64,000 bases of DNA from Neoscytalidium dimidiatum (Eukaryota > Ascomycota > Dothideomycetes > Botryosphaeriales > Botryosphaeriaceae), in assembly GCA_037367355.1 (NCBI GenBank), contig CM074705.1:2046001-2110000 (forward strand). The letters run 5' to 3'. The position numbers and the translations under genes were made by a program. Below, piece by piece: positions 1-9,396 of the stretch (position 1 is the first letter of the stretch; each line of letters begins with the position of its first letter). The notes under the pieces were generated by a model that saw only the letters and a program-made list of their open reading frames with translations, had not been told where the DNA came from and did no database searches.

Positions 1-160
1 TCTCCTGAAGTAGATTCCGGGCATATTTATGCTGGCTGCTCGGCGAAGATGTGTTGGCGACGGCTTTGCGGCTTAGCTGCTGCGAGAGTCGGGATGAAGG
101 CTGATCGCGATTGGTGTCGGTATTTTCGCGGTCGAAAGAAGACGCTTGAAGGGTGCTCAT
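1..160 (-). CDS. Unidentified protein, 5' end only (cut by window edge)
   Basis: A minus-strand ATG at 160 opens a frame that runs without a stop to the window edge (53 codons). The protein begins MSTLQASSFDRENTD and is rich in Ser and Gln, with a basic patch before ...HKYARNLLQE at the edge. No domain is recognisable in this fragment. It is divergent from the PPR gene that starts at 621, so 161-620 would serve as a shared promoter. The support is the uninterrupted frame, the ATG and the divergent placement. It could still be a chance frame, because only 160 bases are visible. Confidence 0.45.
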   Translation of the reverse strand, partial: MSTLQASSFDRENTDTNRDQPSSRLSQQLSRKAVANTSSPSSQHKYARNLLQE

Positions 161-620
161 AAGATCTGGCACCAGACGTCAGTGCAAGTTACGCAAAGGC
201 TCGCGAGAGCGTGGCTGGGACGGCACCTCTAGTCGGATCGCTGTTCCTGGCGCAGGTCGTAGAAAAGGCGCGAGACGATGCGCCGCATAGAGCAGCCAGT
301 GGCCGGCGGGGAGCCAATCGTAATACAGACATCTGGAGTTGTGATGGAGTTGATAGCGTCGCGTGTGAAGATCCGGCGGAGCCGCAGGTCGCGTCGACTT
401 GTGATGCTTGGCGCTGGAGTTTTTGCGGACTTGACGTTCGCATCGCCGCAGGCTGGCTGTTCTTCTCCGCTCCGCCAACTCATTTCCCAGCGCCATTGAA
501 TTACCTGTGGTTCTCAGATTCCTACCGCTCCCACACTCAGACATGCGCCATTGAGTCTCCATATCCAGCCGCTCCAATCCGACCAGAGCCATTCCAGCTG
601 CCGCCGAGCTCCCCGCTACC
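161..620. promoter_or_regulatory. Probable divergent promoter region
   Basis: This gap lies between the start of the left-edge minus gene and the ATG of the PPR gene. Several overlapping frames are open here on both strands, but none has a family signature. I see no clear TATA box. C-rich stretches before 620 look like a fungal 5' leader. Confidence 0.4.
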
Positions 621-3189
621 ATGCCCGCCCACCTCACCCGGCTCATCATCCGCAGAATACTCGCCAACGAGCCCATTATCTACCGTGAATGCCTCCACCG
701 CCGTACCAATGCCTGTCTCCAGCCCCGCCTTCAAAGAATACATCGTAGTGGCTATACTCAGACCCGCTCCTTCTTCGGGTTCTCGCGCGAACCTGAGCGC
801 AAGGTCAAAGACGCCGATTTCACTCCGGGCCTGGAAACGATGATCGACCTCAACCGCGCCCTTAAGGAGCAGTCGCAGACTCCAAGGAAGTCAGTGCTTT
901 GCCAAGCGTTCACGGACTTGGTTAAATCCAAAAGCCAGTCATCCGATACTCTCTCAGACATCGAGGCCGGGCATGCCTTGAACACTTTCCGTTTCCTTGG
1001 AGAGAATCGAGTCGAACATACTGGAGGCAAGCCAGTTATGCCACAGAAGCAGACACTGGACATTACTTTAGAGTTACTGGCGGACAAGAAATCTCAAAGG
1101 AGTGAAAATCACCTTGCTCTAGCCGAGGCGATATTCAAACATCTTGAGGCAACACGAGCTGTAAGCACGGAAAACCCCAGTGCGTGGCCAGTGAATCTTC
1201 TCAAGAGCTTCGCCAGGACGATCGAAGTAATATGCCTCAACGGCCAACCTGTGCGGGCTCGCGACTGGCTGGTTGAAGTTTCAAGGAAGTACACAATCAA
1301 CATCCAGGGTAGCTACCTTCCCCACAAGCCTTGGTTTTCCATTTTGGAAGCACTCTATGCTCAGGGAAATGAGACTGAGGCGCAGAAGACGCTTCAGGTC
1401 ATGCAAGATCTTGGCATACCCGTGGATCACAAGGTCAAAGTCTTCCTGCTCAGAATACTTGCGGAACAAGGAGACATGGAATCAACTAAAAAACTGTATG
1501 GAGAGGTCATGAGTGAAAGGCGTGTTGAGGAGATCGACCTGCACTCCGAGACCTACAGAGCTCTGCTCAAATGTTGCATTCAACACGATGAACGTGAATG
1601 GGGCCAGTCAGTTGTACGCGCAATGCTTCAGCATCTGGAGTTTTACTACGGTGATACAACCGATGATCGCATCAGGCCGGCGAAAAGAATATGGAATTCC
1701 TTGTTCCTCTGGGCAGCAGCTTCTGGAAAAGGTGTCGACGAGGTAGACCGCATGATGAATGTCATGGTTCGGAGGACTTTTACGGATGGAAGATCAATCC
1801 AACCGGACGTCGACATGATAAACCAGCTCGTCGAATGGTCCATGTCCCAGAACGAGCACTATTTTGCGGAGAGATATATCTCTCTCGGCTTGAAATGGGG
1901 TGTTCATCCAAACGCCAAAACCTACTACCTCCAAATAATGTATAGGCTATCCGGCGGTGACATCGATGGCGCGCGAGCTGCATACAAGCTTCTCCAAGGA
2001 GAGGAATGTTCTGACAACGAGGACGTTACGGCAGCGAATAAGTTGATCCAAGCAATGGTTGCATCGCGAAAATTCAACTTCAACGGCATCATGGCCCTGG
2101 TAGATGACCTCAACGAACGTAAGGCGCGCTTCGAGCCCGAGACAGTTTCCGTTCTCAGTATCCTTCACCTCCAACGCAACGAGCTTCACGACGTTATCGA
2201 CCTCCTCCAGACCCACGCTTTTCACTATTCAGAAAAACAACGCCTCCAGATTGCCGACAAACTTGTCGCCATAGTCCTGGACCGCACACAAACATCGACC
2301 ACCCGCGCATGGGATACATACATCATCACCCAGTCAATCTTCGCCGAGTTACCCCGGGAAGCACGTACGAACATCATGCGTGAGTTCTTCGACCGAGGGC
2401 GGGCCGACATGGCGTGCCACGTCTTCGCGCACATGCGCGAGCTGCAGAACCCGAACGCGAAAGCAACGGCGGAGACATACGTGGTGGCGCTGACGGGCAT
2501 CGCCGAGTACGCAATGTCGCGCGTGTCGGCGACCGACAGCGACATGGACGCCGACGCGCGCGACGCTGAATGCTCGTCGCTGCTCGATGCCGTCCACAAC
2601 GCCATGAAGCTCGACCTCGACATCGACCCCAACACACCCCTCCGCAACGCCCTCATGCTCGCCTACACCGCGTGCGGTCAGCCCACTCGCGCTTGGGGCT
2701 TCTGGGAGGATATCGTCAATTCGAAGGAGGGCCCCAGCTATAACTCCATACCTATCGCCTTCCGCGCGTGTGAGCGCATGAACTTTGATGGCGAGAAGCA
2801 TGCTAAGGCGCTGTGGGCTCGCATTAAGCGCATGGATATCGAGGTCACGAGGGAGATGTTCGCGGCGTACGTGGGCGCGTTGGCGGGGAATCAGAACGTC
2901 GATGAGGCGCAGAAGATGGTGTTGAGCGCTCAGAAGGAGTTTGGGTGGAGGCCGGATACGTTTTTGTGAGTATTCACCCGTTGCACTTGCAAGCGATGTG
3001 AACTGATGAGTTATTTGCAGGTTGGGAACACTATTTAACGCTGCGTATGGCGTGCAGAGGCAGGAGCAGATTGAGCGCTGGATCCAGGCCAAGTTCCCAA
3101 CGCAATGGGTCGAGTTACAGCGGTTAGGCGTGAGGAAGATGGAAGATGGACCGCGGCTGTTCAATATTGACCGGGGGATGAGGCCTTGA
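621..3189 (+). CDS. Mitochondrial pentatricopeptide-repeat (PPR) protein
   Basis: Two exons, 621-2965 and 3021-3189, give about 837 residues. The intron is 55 bp with GTGAGT and TTGCAG ends. The first ~60 residues are rich in Arg and lack acidic residues until FSREPERK, as in a mitochondrial presequence. The rest is helical repeats of about 35 residues, for example around residues 230-300 (PHKPWFSILEALYAQGNETE, then a second helix pair ending KKLYGEVM), typical of PPR proteins. Such proteins bind organellar RNA or help assemble respiratory complexes. Fungal candidates are CIA84 (complex I assembly) or Cya5/Pet309-like translation factors; I cannot choose between them from sequence alone. The ATG at 621 is the first in frame and begins the presequence. 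Confidence 0.85.
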
Positions 3190-3289
3190 TTTTGTGTACC
3201 GTTGCTGTATCAAAAAACTTCGGCCGGAGCTTTTGGCACAATCACTCGGTTGCATTGTGGTGCGAGTTTGAACATGATAGGAGGCTGGG

Positions 3290-3806
3290 TTACGGCGTGT
3301 TATCTGGTAAAGAGGTGGGCAAATATGGACCGCTTCGGACCAGGCAAGGGAGACCTGGTCGACGTGTAAAACCTGTGATTAATGTATTGTACAAAATGTC
3401 TGCTGCGTTGTAGCAGCCGGTAAGCATTCTTCCCCGCCGTTCCGGGGATATCAATTGACAATTTGCGCATCGACGAACATCGTACGCTGTCGTTGCTGGC
3501 ACATAAACTGTTGCACCAAGCATGCCTATGCATGGATGGTAGGAGTAGTCGTCTGGTCGTAGATGTCGTAGATATTGTTGTATATCTACGTCCGGGTGAC
3601 TGCTTCCGCTGCACAGGCGATATGACGTCGAACCGCTTTGCTGATGTCCACAAAGAGCCAGGTCCGTACAAATCAATACCTATTATATTACTTTTAAGCA
3701 GCAGCTCGCAAATTACACTGTGCTGCAATACGCAATGCGTTTCTGTCTCCATAGATGCTGCTATCACAGCACTCATCAACAGCGTAAATGGTACAACGGA
3801 CTTCAT
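3290..3806 (-). CDS. Candidate small cysteine-rich secreted protein
   Basis: Proposed exons 3717-3806 and 3290-3640, joined in phase 0 across a 76-bp intron (GTAATT, ATCAG), give 146 residues. Exon 1 encodes a good signal peptide: MKSVV, then a hydrophobic core (PFTLLMSAVIAAS) with small residues at a likely cleavage site. The mature part has seven cysteines (about residues 25, 40, 67, 88, 91, 106 and 127), including a CANC motif. No family is recognised. It is convergent with the PPR gene (tail-to-tail, ~100 bp apart) and lies beside decayed AT-rich DNA, a common setting for fungal secreted effectors. The weakness is that the model rests on one inferred intron. A single uninterrupted 168-codon frame starts at the same ATG and is the alternative. 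Confidence 0.45.
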
Positions 3807-4043
3807 TTTTCAAAGAATATAATTTGACTCCGATCAGCATATGCAACAAGAACACCCCAGAATACTACGAAAACAGGCGATTGCGCGCAGACAGAACTTA
3901 TGCATCCATTCAGATGATATAAACACCATCACTTTCGCTAAACACCTTCGTCCGGACGACTGCTTCAACTAGTCTTAGACTTTTATGGAAGCCTTGCCGT
4001 TGCCGCTGTTTCGAAACAATCCTTACACCCTCCTACGCAGTGC

Positions 4044-5069
4044 CTATGCTTCAGATAAACAAAACCTGTACTGAAGAGGGACTTGAGAGAAAGAGCCTGT
4101 CAGCTTTGTTCTTATCGACTTACGCAGGAATGGAATGTTGATCTTACGCAGCAGTGGCAGCGAATATCTCCACTGTCCGGGCAGTGCATAGAGCCAGGTA
4201 GATGGAGAATCCAATTGAAAAAGCCATTGCAACAAAAATACGGACGAGCAAGCTGCGAATGCAGTACAGGGTAATGACAGCGACGGAAGGAATGAGAGTA
4301 GATGTGAGTACAGCAATGACGCGAGACGCTGTGTTGTAAGACTCATCTTTCCACTGCACCAGGCCAGCTTCCTCGTGGTATGAGAGGGCTTCTAGGTAAA
4401 AGTCAATGCTGAAATTGAAAGATGTCTATTTGCTTCAGGCTCTCATACTTTTCTCCGCTGGATTCTGACCGAGTAAAACCACGGGACGACGGTCTCAACA
4501 ATCCAGCGAGTGCACCCCGCGCAAGGCCTGGCGGACAACGTAACTAGATCTTCAACCTCTTCATCACGCCACGGCTTGTCTTCGATACAAGTGAGTTAAT
4601 TATCTCCACCATGCCCCCGAGCAAGCCATTCCCTCAATATGCTAAGGTCGTACGTGTTTGCACCATCAAGTTTGTTGACTTGTACCTGTTGAAAGGAGCG
4701 TCGCATCTTGAGGCAGTCAGCTAGGCTTTGTTATTTAGAGAATCAAGCTGAGCCTACTGTACTGTATTCTTTGAGCTTCTCTCTGATCTGTATGACTGGG
4801 CGTCATTGTCATCCGTCGATATCGTCGTTACCGAAATCGTAGAGAGCTTTCGCATTTCTATGATAAGGCATTCCCGATCGGAGGTCTGCTATCGTATGCG
4901 CTTCAAGTTGTCCTTCAAGGTTGAGGAGCTCAGCCTGTCGATAGAGAAGGCTGCGGGCATTCAAGGCCGCAAACCGCTTGAATATGGTCATGCCTTTATA
5001 AGGGCCCATGAGGGCAGACGGCTCAGGGTAGCCATGGTTTAGGACTGCTTGGAGGGTAGTCTGAGTCAT
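4044..5069 (-). pseudogene. Decayed DUF6594-family membrane protein
   Basis: The minus strand carries the hallmarks of fungal DUF6594 proteins in order. The N-terminal part starts at the ATG at 5069 and includes GYPEPSALMG, then FAALNARSLLYRQAEL. The middle includes LKEY and LSILREWLARG. The C-terminal transmembrane block (about 4360-4130) includes TLIPSVAVITLYCI and TARTVEIFAATAA. The frame of the first part continues through the middle but is broken by in-frame stops: TGA at 4811-4809, another TGA two codons on, then further TGA and TAA codons. The C-terminal block is in another frame, either because of a frameshift or a lost intron. GTAAGA at the very end may be a genuine last intron, followed by a short exon ending at 4044. 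Several stops could come from CAA or CGA by C-to-T change, which fits RIP or simple decay. The family's function is unknown. Confidence 0.7.
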
Positions 5070-5151
5070 GAATGCTTTTCACATAAGGGCTGTTGTAAGA
5101 GACAGTCTAAGGGTAAGCATGCCCCCATCCCGACCAGGTGCTTCTTGTTGA

Positions 5152-5373
5152 CGGTCTCAATTTGGTGTAGATGAGCAAAAGGCCCAGAAAAAAGCGGCAG
5201 AGATCAAGGCCAAGGAGAACAGAGAGAGCGAGAAGAAGAATCTCCAGGACAGAGTCAGTCAACTGCAGAAAGATCGTGCGGAGGCAGCGCACCAGACCAA
5301 AAGTTCCAGCTCCTTGTGGGGAACCGTATGGCGAGTAGTCGAGCTCGATAATATTTCTTACGTTATATTCTAG
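5152..5373 (+). pseudogene. Coiled-coil coding relic without start codon
   Basis: A 73-codon open frame lies between TGA at 5149 and TAG at 5371. It encodes a highly charged Lys/Glu/Gln helix (GVDEQKAQKKAAEIKAKENR, then LQDRVSQLQKDRAEAA) followed by SSSSLWGTVWRVVE. There is no ATG, and AT-rich decayed DNA follows at once. It looks like the tail of a former gene or mobile-element protein. The family is not recognised. Confidence 0.35.
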
Positions 5374-5735
5374 CGTGCCGCCTTTTTATGATCTTTTAGG
5401 GTTTCTAAGGTAGACACGTACATTCGTAAGTAGTATTCTTTAGACGGCGCTTTAGTAAAACTAGATTTAAGTAGAAGTTACGAGTAGACTCTTAGATAAT
5501 TATTTGAAGATGGTATCAATATACGGTTATAACTAAAATAAAGTTCTCGTTCTATTAAGATACCTAATTCAGTATTACGAGAGTAGTAAAAGTCCTAAGA
5601 CTAGTATCTATAGCCTTTGCTATAAAAGTTAGTGTAAAAGGATGTTTTTATTTACGAAGTATTTGAATATAATCTATATATAGGAAGTTGAAGTAGTAAC
5701 CTGGACGTAAACGTCTAATCGAGTCAAAAGACACT
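5374..5735. repeat. AT-rich, RIP-like decayed repeat DNA
   Basis: Base composition changes abruptly. This stretch is strongly AT-rich and full of TA dinucleotides (TATATATA, ATTATTTG, AGTAGTA), with no open frame on either strand, while the flanks are GC-balanced. In filamentous ascomycetes such islands are usually old transposons mutated by RIP. The element type cannot be told. Confidence 0.55.
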
Positions 5736-6030
5736 TGCTTTAGAATGGCTGCCATTTTAATTGCCCGTGGGATTTCAAAAGGCTTGCACTGGTCCCTTGT
5801 GCAAGAGCTATATTGTCGGTCCGGCGGACCCCTATGGTTTTCGGATGCAGGAGCATTAGACTGAGGAGTAGTCCATCCAAAAGCCCTGAAAAAGGCCTTC
5901 CAATTATATTCTTCAGCGATGGCAAGTGTTGAGATTGAAATGCTGATGGTTACAGAACTTGTTTCGATTACGTCCTGGTGCGCTTCTTACAGGAGCGTCA
6001 AGCTGTATCGAAATTCAAATGCCACTTCAC
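5725..6030 (-). pseudogene. Unidentified decayed coding relic
   Basis: On the minus strand one frame reads SEVAFEFRYSLTLL, a TAA stop, EAHQDVIETSSV, then ISISTLAIAEEYNWKAFFRA. The TAA would be CAA before a C-to-T change. The amino-acid pattern looks like former coding sequence running into the AT-rich island. No start codon, no ends and no recognised family. It is probably part of the same decayed block as the DUF6594 pseudogene. Confidence 0.3.
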
Positions 6031-6040
6031 TGAAATTGAA

Positions 6041-6376
6041 GGAGGCTGAACAGCCTCCGGAGAATTTACTGGGAGTTGTGGGTCCACATGACGAAGTCTG
6101 GGAGAGGAAGAAGGCCATCGGAGCCCGGCAGAAAGGTCTGCGGTGCGCGCCGAGCCGACGGGCGCAACTCAGACGCCCGAACTCGTTTGCATAATGGAAC
6201 CGTGGCTCGGGTGCGCGGCGTGCTCTGGATGGTGAGGTGATTCCCGGTACCGCTGGCCGCGGGATGGTCTCTTGTTGAGGAGGCTGTTAGGTTCGTAGGA
6301 CCTGGATGCTGATGGTGAGCGCGTGGCAATGCGACCGGTGGTTTTGTGACACAGCAGACGCAAAGGACGAATCCCC
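6041..6376. other. Gap with no supported gene
   Basis: This lies between the decayed zone and the stop codon of the membrane protein gene. Short frames exist on both strands but none shows a conserved motif. It probably holds the 3' UTR of the minus-strand gene. Confidence 0.4.
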
Positions 6377-7541
6377 TCAAGGATATCTTTCCCACTTCCC
6401 CTCATTGTTGACCCCACTCCTCCACGCGGGCTCGCTCGCATCCATCTCATACACTCTTCTCGTTTCACTCGCCGGCATCTCATGCGCCTGATTACCCTCA
6501 ACCTCGAACAGCTGCCTCGCCTCCATCTCCGCCCTCACCTCCGCCTCCATCTCATGCACCTCCTTCCCACCAACCTCATGCCTCTCGCCATCCTTCCCGC
6601 CTCCCTCACCCAGCTCCGCCCTCTCCCTCTGCTCCAACTCCAGCACCTCGCGTCCGCCCACCTCCTTCGGCTCATCCCCCTCCGCCACACTCCCGACCCT
6701 CTGCCTCTCGGCCCCTTCCTTCCTCTCCCTCCGCCACGCGCCCAGCACCACCAGCAACCCGACCCCGCTCAGCACCGTCAGCACCGCGCAGCAGATCCTC
6801 GCCGCGCGCGCCTGGGCGGCGACGCCCGGGCTCGTGCCGTCGCCCCACCCCTGATTCGCGGCGTACGTCTCGGGCGTGAAGAAGGCCGGGCGCGAGTCGA
6901 AATCGCCGTCCCACGCGAGCGCCAGCGCGTCCGCCCGGTCGAAGTCGGCGAACGAGACGGCGGTCGCTATGACGGAGCGCGCGACGGCGAAGAGGAGGAG
7001 GACGGACAGCAGGGGGAGGAGCGGGAGATTGAGCGTCTATTTTTTTTTGCACCCCTCCCATCATCCATCAGCCAAAGGAATTCCACCAAAAAAAGGGGAG
7101 GGGGGGGGGGGGGTTTTTTTTTAAAAAAAAAAACAACATAGGTTTGGGATAGTAAATGGAGGGGGAAAATGAAAATAAAATGTGACGTACCTCCCTCCCC
7201 GTGACGCTCAGCCTGACCGCCCTCCCGTCGTTGCCCCCGTCCCTCCTGGTCCCGGCGCCGAAGACGAGCCACCCCACGGCCGTCGCGCTCACGATCCCGC
7301 CCACCCCGTCCCACACCACGACGTTCGAGCTCGCGCGGTGGAGCACGTAGCCCGGGTCCTCGACCTCGACGTCGCGCGCGGTGTACAGCACGTTGCCCAT
7401 CAGCGCGGTGATGGCGACGCCGAGCACGAAGGACGTCGCCTGCAGGGCGAGCAGGGCGACGCGCGTGCGTGCCGAGCGCGCGAGGACGGAGGCGTTGTTG
7501 CGGGATGGTGGTGGCGTGGCCGCGTCGAGGATGGCCGGCAT
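6377..7541 (-). CDS. Four-helix membrane protein of unknown function
   Basis: Exons 7191-7541 and 6377-7036 are joined in phase 0 (GTACGT, AATAG) and give 336 residues. Four hydrophobic segments are visible: about residues 28-50, 73-96, 118-140 and 198-217. This is a tetraspan layout like MARVEL-type or other small fungal membrane proteins, but no signature residue names the family. Loop 2 is acidic and aromatic (DGDFDSRPAFFTPETY). The C-terminal ~120 residues are cytosolic-looking, very rich in Glu and Arg, with repeated EVGGREVLELE/EVGGKEVHEME segments that could form a coiled coil. The 154-bp intron holds a striking homopolymer block. The ATG at 7541 is the first in frame. I call it a conserved-looking gene of unknown role. 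Confidence 0.7.
7100..7133. repeat. G-run/T-run/A-run homopolymer block inside an intron
   Basis: About 14 G, 9 T and 11 A follow one another directly within the intron of the membrane protein gene. In the sense (minus) orientation this is T11-A9-C14. The T and A runs can pair into a hairpin. Run lengths may be uncertain because such blocks are error-prone in sequencing. Confidence 0.8.
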
Positions 7542-9396
7542 GGTCTCAAGTTATTTTTGCGCGGCGCTAGTTGCGCGGTGGAGTTCCTGGTGGCCGCAAT
7601 GACAGACGGTATGGGAGAGGCGAACCCGGCAAGTGGTTCAAGAACGGGAAAAGACGAGGATCAGAGGGGGAATAAAAAAGAGAAAAATTAAGAGAAAGAG
7701 CCAGAGTTGGCTGACGGTACGAAACGGCGGGCGAGAGCGGGCGGGAGGAACCTCGCTCCCGCGACGAGGCAACCGCCGCAGGAAAAGGAAAAAAAAAGTA
7801 AAAGTCCTCCGACCCGTTGCTTCAGCGTAAGGAACCACCAGGGGAAACAGACGCTGGTTGGGGAAGGGATGGATGTCTAAAGAAACTCGCCGCACACTAG
7901 TATGTAGCGGCGCAGGCGAAGCGGGCGAGCGAGAGATTGACAGCGCGCCGGGCTTCTTTTAATTCCTGCTTTAAACTAAGTAAAGAAAAAGGGTCCGTCC
8001 GTCCCCCGGCTGGCCGTCGATCATCTCGTTGACGGGCTGGCTATCTTATGCCAAAAGCCAAGCCCCAGATCAGAGTTCGTGGGGGCTGAAAGTTGGCACT
8101 CCATGCGCGAGCCCCTACGAGCTGGACGCGGAGTCTTATCCAAAGTGGGTGCGGTGCGGGCGCAGTCTCATCGTCTTCCCTTGCTAGCCCGCATCATCCT
8201 TGTAGACGGACGCAGCTGGTGCGCAATTGGTGGACGACATGGCGATGGGGGGCTGCTAGAGCGGGTGGAGGTCGGAGTTTAGGTAGCGAGCCGCTTAGGC
8301 GAGAGAGAAGAGTAGAGCCTGCGGCGACGGCACTTACCACGCGAGCGAGGGCGACGGGCTTGCTTGGCCAACACACCTTGTTATCCCGGACAGGGAATGG
8401 TCTAGCGCCCGGGAGTGGCTGTGTGGCAGAGGAAAAAGCAAAGGGTTCAGGGCAAAGCGGCACTGGTGGAAAGCTGTAACCGAGACGGAAAGATCGGTTG
8501 GCGACACTTGCGTGACGGCTTCGCCGCAGCCTAGAGCGAGCGGCGACTCATCTCTCGTGCCTCAGATTCACGATCCTTCCCCTATGTTGGGTACGAGCGG
8601 TGAGGTTGTCGTAAGGACTGGTGGGGCGCGCAAGGAGAAAGCGGTAACACGCCAGATCAGATGGATCTGTGAGCTTGATCGGCGGAACGTGGGAGCTGAT
8701 CCCGTGCTTGCGCAGAACGTGGAGCAGATTTGAAGTCGACGATGGCCTGATGGACGGCCTGTTCCAGGACAACGGGTCAACGGAGATATGCGCTCACTAA
8801 GTCCGCCAGGTGTAGATGCACTTACACAGAACTCCCCGTCTTTAACCAGCTGCGCTATCCGAATTAAGCCCATGAGTTGAACGTGCAAGCCAACTTTTCA
8901 TGCGGCAGTGAAGGGGAAAAGAAAAGTGGATATTGTGTCGGGCTAGTCCCTTTCCTGTATCCTGCTACCGTCCTATTGAAAGAGAAAAGGGAAAAGGTAT
9001 CTCCAGTCATACAATCGTCAGGAAGGTATTAAGATTATTGCAGGAAGGCTCATATGCTGGTATTCAATCCTTCGATTCGTGCCGCCCAGTCCCATCCATC
9101 CCATTCCAATCCATGTGAATCCATCCCGATTGTTTTCCAGTCCACCCTGCCTCGATTCTGGTTTGTATCAATAGTATTCTTCTTCGACCGTTACTTCATC
9201 ATCCACCACTTCAATGGAAAAGAGGAATTTGTAAGCGGATCTCGTGGGTCCTTGGGGAATATTGCCGAATATGCAAAAGAAACGATTACAAGCAGATGTA
9301 CAGACACATGTTCCCGGTCATTTTGTGGCGCCGGAAAAGAAACAAAAGTAAAAGAGACATTTTGAACGAGGGTTGGGGTATCAGAACATAAAAAAA
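7542..9396. other. Gap of 1.85 kb with no supported gene
   Basis: This holds the upstream region of the membrane protein gene and the 3' region of patatin 1. Open frames up to ~128 codons exist near 8.1-8.5 kb on the plus strand, but I see no motif or splice pattern. The minus strand at 8857-8846 carries a perfect tRNA A-box-like sequence (TAGCGCAGCTGG) without a matching B box. Confidence 0.4.

Noticed and set aside
8846..8857. Perfect tRNA A-box-like sequence on the minus strand
   Set aside because: No B box (GGTTCGANNCC) and no cloverleaf downstream; at most a relic or chance match.
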